From the NCBI RefSeq assembly GCF_964340395.1, contig NC_135562.1:18548985-18612984 (forward strand): 64,000 nucleotides of DNA, read 5' to 3'. The notes under the pieces were generated by a model, which saw only the letters and a program-made list of their open reading frames with translations, did no database searches and was not told the DNA's origin. Positions 49,430 through 62,000 of the stretch are shown piece by piece (the stretch's first letter is position 1; the number at the start of each line of letters is the position of its first letter). This DNA comes from Glandiceps talaboti. Lineage: Eukaryota; Hemichordata; Enteropneusta; Spengelidae. Both the position numbers and the translations under genes were made by a program.

Positions 49430-50860
49430 TTATCTACAAATCTCTAATTATGCAAATGAATCATAAAGATTATGTCACAGATGACACATTCATAAGTTTA
49501 GTAAATTTGATATTTTAACTACATCGCATGTCCCACTTCAACTAATAGGTCAACATACTTTCTCAGGGATATCAGATTCAGACCACAAGATTCCAAGCGA
49601 ACTCGAGTATGTGAGACAACAGTTTGCATTTCATACATAAGTAGGATTCATATTGATTATTTATCAATGTTTTGAGAATAGTTATTAGGGTATAGCAACT
49701 CCTCCTGAAGCATTAACATGCCATGGTTTGCATTTACTATTCAGCCATACACATGCGTTATGTAAATTTGGACAGTAATGAGAATAAAAGATATTTAGGG
49801 CTGAGGCAGGCGGCACTTCCGGCCAAGTCAATGAACGAGGCATACGCTAAGTGCTTGCCATGGTTTTCGTGTAGAGTTTGGCTTGAACATGAATCCGTGT
49901 GTAGTCTGAGCTAATTTACTTAAGTTAAGTTCCAAGTGATCTCAGTACATAAGAAGTGCGGATATGACAGTGATACGAATATAGTTACATGATCTATCAG
50001 CGAAGAGTGCGAAGATCAAAAAGTAACAATTATAAGCTACATGAATAAGCTTTAAAAGACACATGTACTTCTTTGCCATCAATGCATGTACTAAATTATC
50101 TGAAATTTAAATTTGCATTCTAAAGATTTTGCCCAATTATCAAAATTTTAAATATTTAGTTATGCAAATTACTCATCACTATTAAAATTTACTTAAAAAG
50201 CATAACAAACACATGTGATTCATTATGGTTGATGCATGCACACATACGAAATTTGAACCTTGTATTCCTAAGAGACAGTCTAGTTGTGAGAGGTCATTCA
50301 CTTATGCAAATGATTCATTCAAACTTAAACCTATTTCAACAAACTTCATAGTGCAGGTTCACATTTTGGTTGATATGCTTGGCAAATAACATGAAATTTG
50401 GATCTTGCATTCTTAAGCTATAGCATAATCACCAAAGTCACTGACGTGTGAGTATTCATGTTTTTATGGTTATGTATATACTAAATGTTGCGTAATGTGA
50501 TGTGCATTCTTTAGATATTTTCTTAATTACTGAAAATCATTAATTATGCAAATAACTCTTTATACAAACTATGCCAACTAGCTTTTTAGATTATGTCTAC
50601 CTTGTTATGGTTGATGCATGTACCACATGTTCCGGAATTTTAAGTGTGCATTCTTAAGATATAGCCTATTTACTAGAAATCCATATTTATGCAAATTATT
50701 TATTAAAACGATATGCTACATCAACAAACTAAATACAAGATATGCACCATTTTGTTAAGGTTAATGCATGTAACAAATAATGTTTAATTTGAAGCCTACA
50801 TCTTCCACTTGAAAAATGTTAACCTTAACTGACATATGTTCTTTCGTCCCAGTAAATTCA
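49430..50860 (+). repeat. Divergent repeat array (about 120-145 bp units) with octamer ATGCAAAT
   Basis: Units carry, in order, a GCATTCTTAAGATATAGCC-type block, AAAATCATTAATTATGCAAAT and GTTGATGCATGTACCAAAT. Exact ATGCAAAT occurs at 49450, 50162, 50304, 50546 and 50689. A weaker unit follows at 51400-51500 and related units lie at 12630-12990 beside the tRNA-like SINE head. ATGCAAAT is the POU/Oct-factor octamer, but here it is part of the repeat sequence. The array lies 1-2.3 kb upstream of gene D. Confidence 0.7.
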
Positions 50861-51605
50861 ATTTATGAAATAGTTAAATAGTAGGAATATTGATTTTACG
50901 GCAATTTGATGAAGAATACTTTATTCCCGGAAATTTCTGTCCTGTTTTTCGCTCATAGTTTCCTTTATATGGATGGGGAAATTTATAAATTTTCACAAAA
51001 AGATGAATACTACTGTGCTTAAATGACCATATATAAATAAAACTGGAATACATCCTATGGTTGAAATTTTTGTTCCGGTCAGTGTAAAGGACGGCTCAAG
51101 AATTTTCGGTAGAAAGCATGTGATTTGACGCGGAAGTTCAAGCTGATCCTGTTTGACCATGATCTTCTCATGCATGTTTTCACGGCAAACATAAACATGC
51201 AGTAGTGCAAACCTGTATTGTATGAAGCACACAAAATGATTTCATTTTTAAGTGAGAATGAAAGAGTGAAGAGATCATATGAATTTATCTTGGTGAATTT
51301 TTTCCAGCATGATTGCCGTTGCGTTGCAAGAGTTTTTACAGATCTAAATACCAACATATGCCAATAACTAACAGCTACATCAAAACATTTTCAGAATAAA
51401 TGCGCTTTTGTATAGAAAAAGTATGCACCAAATTATATTAAATTTGAAGCATGTATTCTTATTGTATAGCTTAATTAGCAAAAATGTTTAATTACGTAAA
51501 TCACTCGTTAATATTCATATTTACCAAAACCTATCAGTTCTAGCCATTATATTAAAGGACACAAATGTCAATTGAATTGAGCCAGCATATTTTGAGAAAA
51601 TGATG

Positions 51606-51606
51606 T

Positions 51607-51666
<60 letters not shown>
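51606..51666. repeat. Microsatellite (GACA)n just upstream of gene D coding exon 1
   Basis: About 15 GACA units ending 65 bp before the CTAG acceptor of the first coding exon, inside the presumed leader intron. Confidence 0.95.
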
Positions 51667-51753
51667 CAGATACTTTTCATCCTTGCTATATAACCTTCCT
51701 TATGGAAGGTAATGATTAATATTATCTTTCTAGGTACTCTCATGACAACGATT

Positions 51754-53932
51754 ATGAATAACACTTCTATTAAATGGCATTTTACAATATGGATCTGCTT
51801 AGTAATGTTGGCATTTTACAACACTGATGCAAATGGTAATAATAAAACAAAGCTGACTGTGTTGGGTTTTGTGCCTGTAAATATTACATCGGGTTGGTCT
51901 ACCGGTGGAATTATTCCGGCGATTGAACTGGCACTTGATGACATCAACAACAGATCTGATATACTGAATGACTATGAGTTAACGTGGCAATGGGTTGATG
52001 ATAAGGTAAGACGTTAAAGGGATTCCACTCCAGTGACTGAAGGCATTTTCATAAAGTATTGGTTCTGGAGTCATTTCATGATTTTACTTGCAATTTCAGA
52101 GAAACATCAATTTGATCTTGCTCCTTTGTAGGATATCTTTGCTGTTGGCCATGACTGTATGTGAGTCAGCAGAAATAATGCATTCATGATTTCGCAATGA
52201 ATATTCATGAAAGACGTTTTACATTGAAGCGAACGGACAATGGTAAATTAAAGTTATTATTCTTTTGTTTTCGAATTATCTCCTAATGAAGTTTAAGCAT
52301 AACCAAAACAACTACTTGAACATCACATCCATGGCTTGTAAAGGAATGATCTGGGTAATCACAAAATCATACTACTGTACATGTGAAAGAATAATGTTTT
52401 CTTTCAACTCGATTTTCACCATATTTGTTATTTATTTAAAAAATCAGTGTGACCCAGGATATGCTAGTTATCTTCTATCTGAGCATGTACATAGGAAACC
52501 TCAGAAGATAGCAATACTTGGTGGTGGTTGTTCCATTGCTACTGCTCCTGTAGCTGCATTCTCACGTTACTATAATCTGATACAGGTAAGACAAAGTAGT
52601 TTGAATAGTTTTCACAATTATCTGGTCGAGTCAATGAAAGAAAGTTAACGGCAAAAAGAATCAAAAATGTGATTCCGATGAGCGAGTGAGTGAGTGAGTG
52701 AGTGAGTGAGTGAGTGAGTGAGTGTTCGGATGGATAGAAGGTTGTTTGTACAAATGGATATAGATTTGTTGAAAGGCAAGCAGACAGGCGAGCATATTGT
52801 TTAATGTTGCCCATATATTGCAGTTTCGGTTGTCAAACATCGTTGCTATGACAAATAACTGTCTAACTGATTATATTGCAGTTAGGCTACTCAACTAGTT
52901 CTCCACACTTATCCGACAAGTCTAAATTTCCATTGTTCTCAAGAACACAAGTATCAGAAATATTATCAAACAAAGTACGGTTGGGTATATTGGAATACTT
53001 CAACTGGACAAAAGTAGCTATATTGTATCAGCCGGAGAGAATATTCGTCGAGGTAAGAAATGAGAATCATGTTGTGTTTGTTGACACATCTGACATGCAT
53101 GGACGCAGTTCAACCAAATGTCGCACAAATGTCAGATACTGTAGTCTGCATTTGTATATCATTCTGATTCTCGACCTTCGCGATAATGGCTTAATGTCTA
53201 ATTTGCACACCAACTACTGAAATATTTGTAGACAGAGAAAACATTTGAATGCCTACACCCATAGTATTCCAGTTTAACTCTCTAATCACCTTGACATTTG
53301 AACTCTATGTTCAAAGTCGAAAGAGCCATAATATTCAAAAATACTTGTCACAACTTTCATGTATTGTAGCTCAATTGTGTACATCACTTTATTTCACAAC
53401 CTTTACAATAATGAGCGAGTGGTGGCACTATTGATCTGAAAGATCAGAATATGAATGAGAAATTTGGCATGTGGGTTATGTTATGTTAGGTACTCTGAAG
53501 ATCGACACCTTACAGTCGATTGATTCGCCATGATTTGCATTGTAAATACATCTTGTGTATCAATGATATTTTAACTCTTTCTGCCTAGCTTGCTCTCCTT
53601 TATGTTAATTTTATCCAATTTCATAATGATTTCAAAACGAGGTACATTTAATTTTTTGTCGCAGTTCGCCTTAGCTAAATCTTACTTTGAAAACCAACAC
53701 AAACAGACAATAATAACATATTATTGCATGAATGAATCAAAGCTATATCAAACAATTGATACAACTGTCTACTCTTTATTCTGATTTCACGAACTCAAGA
53801 TGGCAGAAGATTTAGAGATCAATCTTGCACGTATGCATATCGAAATCGTTGCATCTCTAGTGTTCACTCGTTCTCCAGAGCAAAAACTACGGATAGTACA
53901 AGTAAGTAAGCAAACGCAAATACATAAATATT

Positions 53933-53979
<47 letters not shown>

Positions 53980-54023
53980 TACATACATACATACATACAT
54001 ACATACATACACACACACATACA

Positions 54024-54058
<35 letters not shown>

Positions 54059-55980
54059 GACTGTGTATTTGTGATGTGCGCGCTTTTGAATTGTAATTGT
54101 TTAAACTGTTTTACAAAGAGATAACTAATAAAAATGGTTAACATTAACATACGTGATTGTTTAAATGGTATTACTATTTTCTTACTTTAGAAGGCAGATG
54201 GGCGTATAATTATCGTGAATTCGTATGCATGTCATGCAAGAGCATTGTTTTGTAATGTAAGTTGATTTCTCATATTGGATAAAATTTATAAAATATCCAA
54301 CAAAAGAAAGCCTATCATTTCGACCAATCCTTGATTATGGCTTGGTATTGCATGGTTTTGTTTATGTACACAATAAATATAGATCTGGGGAACGAATTTC
54401 CCTGAAAATATATTTTCTCTGTGAACTTTGCCATACGACTTTGTTCAATGGTGGTTTTAAAATAATATAAGAAATATTGGGGTTTCATCCTCTCATTTTC
54501 AAGAAATCGTCACTCTTTTACATTACTAAAGATTTAACCCTTTATTTGATGACCACATTTGATTCTAAAAACGTTTTTATTTTGATGTCATCTCTTGACC
54601 TCCATTACAAAAAGAAAAGGGGCCCCTAGAATGTTTGGTTGATTATTAACTGTTGAGGTTTTCTTTAACAGAGTCACAAAAAGGTTAATATTATCTCTGA
54701 GGCAAGTTCTTCGCTTAACGCCGAATGGCCTCTGTAATAAGCATTTGGTACATGGTGTTCCTTTGTTCATTAAAACCCCAACTCATTGCCAGCTTAATAA
54801 GAAATAATCTGTAATAAGAAATCACTGGTTCCAAGAAACGTTCAAAATGGAGTTTAAATGATATTAAAATTATGCCATTTTAGAATTAACAGTGGTCGCC
54901 AAATGCTGTGTTAACTCAAGGAAAACACAACAGAAATTTGAAGAACTTTAATATTCACAGGACTTAGTCACTTTTCATCAAACAATGGGGAATGGAGGTA
55001 CCTAGTACAAATCTGATCGGTTCAGAAATCGCTGCACATATGCTCAATGTATGGGTTCTGTATGACAACGCTGACCTATTAGCAGTGATAATAATACGGT
55101 CTACACCGCCTTCTTGGAATCAGAGTTCGATAATACTCATAAACAAAATATAAAAGTTCAGACGTGTCTGTCCACTTTTCTTCTTGTTATCAGGCATATC
55201 ATTTAGGTATGTATGGTGCCAAGTATGCCTACATTATAGTAGGTTGGTATTCTACAAATTGGTGGATGAAGGAAGATGATGCAGTAAACTGTACACATGA
55301 TGAAATGCGAACAGTATTGGAAAATACAATTGAAATTACAGAAATTGCAAAAGATATGTCAAACCAAACGACGATCAGTGGTCAGGTATGTATCCTGTGT
55401 ATTGAATTAAGACCGAGTGCCATTCAGACAGTGGTTGGGTGGTTGGTTGGTTGGTAAATTCTTCGTTATCCCCCCTGACCCTGGGAAGCTATTAGATTGG
55501 TTGCTGTAAGAGTGTCCCCGAGTTTGTGCCCTATACATAGCAATATATTTGACATACAATGGCAAATTTCATTCAATTTGAGACCTTGACACAAATGTGC
55601 ACCATTTGGAATACACTAATATGTAAGTGGGACATTGGGTTACCTAAAACAAAACTCTTAAATTTCAAGATTTTCCCAACCTCACTACTCATAATTCTCA
55701 TTCCGTAACATTTCAGACCTTCCACCAATATAACATGATGTATAGATCTGCACTACAACGCCACCCATATGAACATCTCACCTACCACCTGGTGCATGGT
55801 TTTGGCTATGATGCTGTTTGGGCTCTTGCGTTGGCTTTGAATACCAGTATTGAGAGGCTTTCCAATATTGTAAGTATTCAACATCACTTGTTATGATTAG
55901 GTCTAAAAACGATATAAAACTTGCATTCAATTGAATTTCTTAAGGTTAGTTGTTGTGAAAAAGAGGGTGACTGATACTTT

Positions 55981-56029
<49 letters not shown>

Positions 56030-59000
56030 ATCAGATTTTTCAAACGAAATACTTCCGGAATTATTTAGTACCGTATGAGAACAGCGAAGTGGCAAACATT
56101 ACAAAGGCAGGATCAGAACGTTAGCGAACCTTCAGAATAACAAGTAGGGTAAGGGAAACCAGGCATGGGGTGTTGCATAAAATACGATCATCACCCGATT
56201 CCGTCATGGTAGAAATTGGCCCTCCCTTATTTTTTTTTCTCGAAAACATAACCCTCCCCTTGTGAAATATTTCAAAAAACAAAGTTTAAATGCTGTGAGC
56301 AACTGAATCAATGTTTTAAAGGACTTAATCCCATCGCAACCATCACATTAAAAGGTAAAGGTATTCATTATTATAACTACTACCACCGGAGTGAATGTGG
56401 CTGAAATCGGCACTGCATTAATCAATACCCGTGTTCGGATGTCATTGGTTGACCTGAAGCCCAGTAAATTAACTACCAACACTAGATGGGCACACTTCTA
56501 ATATTGTCAGGATCGAGGTCAATATCTCCGCAATATTATCCCGAATGTCTTATGCAAATGTTCCCATTTTACTCTTGTGAGACTCACTGTGACTGCTATC
56601 CTCACATCACACATGATCTATCAAGTCACTACACGATTTGATTGACATGGTCTGATATTACGGCACATAACGCTAACATTAACCCTAATCGTAAACTTAA
56701 CCCTATCTGAAAAAAAAAAAACTAAATTAGTCAATATAATGAGTCAAAGTAAAATGTGAACCCCCCCCCCATCCCATTTTCTAAAACATGGTCCTCCCCC
56801 AAGCCAAGATTTGTAAAAGTGACCCCCTCCTAATTCCTCTGCCCCCCCCCCCTCCCTGTCATTACAGGAGACTCCATTAGATTGATGTCTTACTGCAACG
56901 GACAATTAAGAATTGTTATAGAATCATACTTCAGATTTCATGATTACATTTCCTTAGATGCTGACTACTTCAAACGAGACACGTCCAGCATTACTACAGG
57001 ACTTTACGTACGAGAACAGAGAAATGGCAACACTTATGCTGGGAGCGCTGCGCAACACATCTTTCCGCGGAGTGTCAGTAAGTAAGATAAGAGATACAAC
57101 TTAACTTGCCTCTTCTGAAATACAGCAAACAATGTGTTACATTGTAAGTGCACTGATTAAAAGTACTTATACATGTATAAATGACAAATTGATATAATTG
57201 TTTAATATTCAACTATCAGTACAGTGAAATGAAGCAATTGCTGGATATCATTGAACCTGGCTAGGGTAATATGGTAAATTATTGATTGATAATAACTGAC
57301 TACCAAAGTGATATGGTAAATTATTTGGTGATATGAAAATTGACTAGAGTCATAAAAGTCAACACAAGAATATGTCTACCGATTCCATTTTTTTTATCTT
57401 ATAGGGTTATGTTCAGTTTGACAGCCGAGGCGATAGAATTGGAAGTTATTTTGAAATTCGTCAAATCAAAGGTAATTTGCAACAATGTGAATACATTTCC
57501 ACATTGACAATACGCAAATGTCAAACAGTAATAGTATAAATATATGACAGGATGGCTGGAAAGATGCAATGACCTTGGTATTTGTACTTCTTGTTTTCAT
57601 AAAATTATTTGATTGTAAACGTCTTGTTTCAATTAAACAGACACATATCTAGTTGAACGAGAAGATACGTGTGAGGTCAAATTGATTAATGAGACAAAGC
57701 AACAAGTCGGGTCATGTTTCCTATGTTTTTAAGTAGAGGTCGCGAGTGTCACAACAAGTAATAAATTACGAAGTCGACTATAATGGTTTCAGCAGCTGTT
57801 TAAGTAAGAATATTCTAGAATAACAATTCAAGTGCTCGTTTCTGAATCTGATAAACTGTATTTAAAAACATTTCTTAATAAGGTAAAGAAATGCGTGCTT
57901 AGTTGTGAATAGATTGTTTGTTAACCATTATATTTGTATTATGGAATGAAAATTAATTTAAACAACATGTTGATAACGTATACGGTTGGAGCCAGTGGAT
58001 TTGTATGAGCAAAACATTCAGATTCGAACGGGGCTTTGAATAAGACACAGGTTTGGACACGCTTCTTGAGACAAATTTATCCTTCTGAACTTTGGTTTCG
58101 GCTACAAGTAAATTAGGGAACTCGATTGAATCACTCCTTTTGCTGGAAAATCGTATATGTCGTTCAACTAAAAAGTAATTCCTGAGTCTTTGGGAATTTT
58201 TCTCCCCATATTGCGTCCTAATAAGATCCTGGTACAGAGTGGTGTGACATGACAGCTTATAAAGGGATGTTTACTCTTGAATTCTGGTCAATACAACCAA
58301 ATACCAAGTTCAAACCAGTAACAGATTCAAGTAGCTCTACGTAATCTTATATATTATTTGTTTCCAGGTGGAACGTCAGAATCACGTGGTATCTTTGATT
58401 ATGAAGGCAATATAACAATTACAGAGCCATTCCGATGGCAAGGTTAGTTTTACATGGTATTATTACCATATATATAACTGACAGTTATTGGACATGTCAA
58501 AGAATATTTACAGTAAATGTCCGAGGATGTGTCCTATAACGAAGTTATACTTCGAATTCGACGAGTTTTTAAGTTTTTCACCAGAAAGTCAACCTTGTTA
58601 TCTACGGCTCTGTTACGTAACCTTGTACCCATTATCATGTTAATTACAAAGTTCACTATAGAAATCCCTTCTCACACATCTCGTACAAATAATCCGATGT
58701 TGTCCCCAAAAGTTCAGTGTAAAATCCGCGAACCTGGCAAGAACTCGTCCTGTGACAAAATGACAGTCCCAAATCAAGCTGTATTTCCGTTTTACCCATC
58801 TGTAGTTCTGTTATTGAACCCGGCGCACATACGCATCGTCAAGTCAATGGACAAATTATATATCTTTTATAACAATTCTGAAAGTACAGTTCTTGAAATA
58901 ACATAGTTTTCAGTAAGGCATAATTTCAACCAATTATAATTTAACGTTCTGTAGGTAACCTACCACCGTTGGATGGAGAACGGCTAGAATACAAGACTCT

Positions 59001-62000
59001 GTACGTACACGATGGACTACTTATCTCGGCTACGGTGTTTGCATCGTTTGGAATCTTGCTTGATATCTCCTGTCTCTGCCTCAACATCATCAAACGAAAC
59101 CATGGGTAAGTCTGTAGTCAACAGCAATAGGATAACATCATTACAAGTTACATCGTTAATAAGTCTGAGAAAACTCAGACAGTGACAACAACATATCAAA
59201 GACATAACGAAACCGAAACTTGTGACATATTGACATCTCTACCGAAAGTAACATCAAACTATTACATGACACAGCTAGAACCCCATTGAGTTTTCAATTA
59301 AACTGAGTGTCCTTGTTAATTCGTGTGTACATGTAGATTCATCAAGTTATCTTCTCCAAGGATGAATACCATTACTTTATTTGGTGCTTTGTTGGTGTAT
59401 GTATCAATCATTCCACTTGGTTTAATGAACTCCCGTTACATACACAAAGACAACGTTAACCAACGTACAACTGCCTGTCTGGTGAGTACCTAAATACAAT
59501 TGGGAAATAAACTGTTTACACCTTTGTGAGAAAATCAAAGATTATCGATTTCCTAGAAGACAAGATGGTGAGCCCCAACATTCTTTTATTATTCCAAAAC
59601 ATATGACAATATGAAGAGAATTTTGCTTTACAGAGAAATTTTCCTCTTGACACATTCTAGCTTAAGCCACCATATTATAACACGCAATACAAAGCACTAT
59701 CTTATTTTGTTTTATATCAAAAAGGGATTGGATAGAAACCTGTATTCCATTCAAAGGGAATCTTGCACATCTTTAGCACTAGTTACAACGCAACACTGTT
59801 AGAGGGTATATTTTTCTATAACCCTGCTACAAAGTTGTAAAAGGTATAGCTATTATAGGGATGTGAATACCTACGCTGTGTAGGAACGATTCTGCACATC
59901 CATCAGTCTAGCTCCTATATAGTATCGTTACGATTGTATACCTTCACTCACAGTATAGTCAAGACACTGACGAAAGGTGTTAATTATGGTTCAACCCCAT
60001 GGTGAGCAAAGTTCGAACAGAGCATGTCACTAGTAATAAAGGGCTGTGGTCATCGCTCATCAAATATTCAATTGGTACAGCTGTTTTGACTATGTCCAAT
60101 GTCCAACCACAGGGTGCTCAGGCTCATTTAGTTTCTGTTTACAAATATAAACAAAACAAAATAAACATACAAGTAAACAAACAAACAAACAAACAAACAA
60201 ATAAATAAAAACAAGTAAACAAACAAACAAACAAACAAAACAAACTGACACATGAGTAGATACATACATGAGTAAACGACAACAAACCAACGAACAACCA
60301 AACACTGCCCCCCCCCCCCGAAATGGTCACATATGGGAATAACCGGGTTATTTGTCAGGTTATTTTGTTTGTTTGTTTGTTTGTTTGTTTACTTGTATGT
60401 TTATTTTGTTTTGTTTATATTTATAAACAGAATTAAATGAGCCTGAGCACCCTGTGGTCCAACCAGGACTCCACTGACAGTCTTTTACACTATATGACGT
60501 GGGGACCCATCAACATAATCATGTTTATATGAACACAGTAGGGGGAGCACAGGAATGGAAGCGCAGGCTGGTCATCCAGACTACACATCTCTCTATGATA
60601 GCTATGCACAGTAGATCTTGTATACGTATACGGTTGTGCACATCCATGTACTAGCTATGTTGGTATCATACTCTTTATCACTCCCTTTGTTCAGTCATCA
60701 TTGTTCATACAGCTCATACATGTGCCCATCGAAAATACCTGCTACAGTAATGTTCAGATACTTTATGCACATGGCTTTGGGAAATGCATGCAATGCTCAC
60801 ATATCTGACACGTTGCTACGGGTTATACTGTGACAGCAATGCTCACATAGCTAGCTGATATAAGAACCCATTCTGCATTACTAATTGCTCACACACGTTA
60901 GATGGGCGTTGATGACATATCATGCCAACTAAACATCTCTGTCAGTTCTAGGTATTTCACAGCTATATACTGGCCACATCCATGTTACAGCGCTATTTAT
61001 TACACTTCGACCTTCATCCACAAGCTGTCGTTGGTCAGAATCGAATCACATGACCTACTTTTAAATAGACTATTGCCCGCGCGGTGATATTGCCCGCGCG
61101 TGCACAGACTAATACCCGGCACTATTGACTGCTGGATTTATTTCGACCGTTGCACATCTATTCTGCACATGTTTTACAGTTTTACACACTCGAGATTGCA
61201 AACTAACTACAGTAAGTCACACAAGCTTCTTCCTTGCAGAAATTTGAATAAATATAATTACAGATTAGCTGTGGCACACTCGAGCTTCTACAAACAATGC
61301 ATGCCATGTCCGTATTCGATGTTTAACTACAAGTACAATTTGGAAATGCACCTAGAAAGGGAAACTTTTCTATCGATGACTAATGATAATGAATGAAGAG
61401 TAGCTATGTGAATGATTGGACGAATGATGAGTGGACGGTGTAATAAAATTAATAACACAAGCGCTCGGGAAATATCACAGTTTAATGCCTGCCCTTAGGC
61501 TGGCACTCCTTACCAAAATTTTGATGATGCCCTCGCCTTCGGCTTAGGCATCACCAGAATCTTGGTAAAGAGTGTCGACCCTTTTGCAGGCACTCAATTG
61601 TGATATTGCCCTCGCTGGCATGTGTTATTATTTAATTAACACACAGCTGGTACAGCCACTGTAGCCCCAGATTTACATTTACATTAATGTTAAACATTTC
61701 TTTGACATCAACTTCTAATTATTATATAAAGACTATCACATATTTTTACAGGTTGGTAAATGGTTTCTAACGATTGGGTTTACGCTAGGATTTGGACCAA
61801 TGTTTGCAAAGACTTGGCGTATACATAGGATATTTGTCAAAACTAAAATACGGAAAGGGGTAAGTCACTACATAAGAAAGTGTCCCTTCAATACAAAATT
61901 TGTAATGAACTCACGTTAACGATGTAAAGGTATTAAGGTTAGCCTAAAATGTAGTGGACTAAAAGATACATGAAAAAAATACAGTTTGTAGGTAATGCGT

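Noticed and set aside
49430-50860. CRISPR-like array or bacterial DNA
   Set aside because: The units are divergent, of uneven length, without constant repeats and unique spacers, and the window is clearly animal nuclear DNA with introns.
58517-58906. 129-residue plus frame in intron 10 of gene D
   Set aside because: No recognisable domain, no counterpart in the same intron of B or C, and splice sites of the receptor skip it. Kept as a chance frame.
61100-61396. 98-residue plus frame in intron 12 of gene D
   Set aside because: No motif, no conserved neighbour, and located between repeat elements; likely chance.
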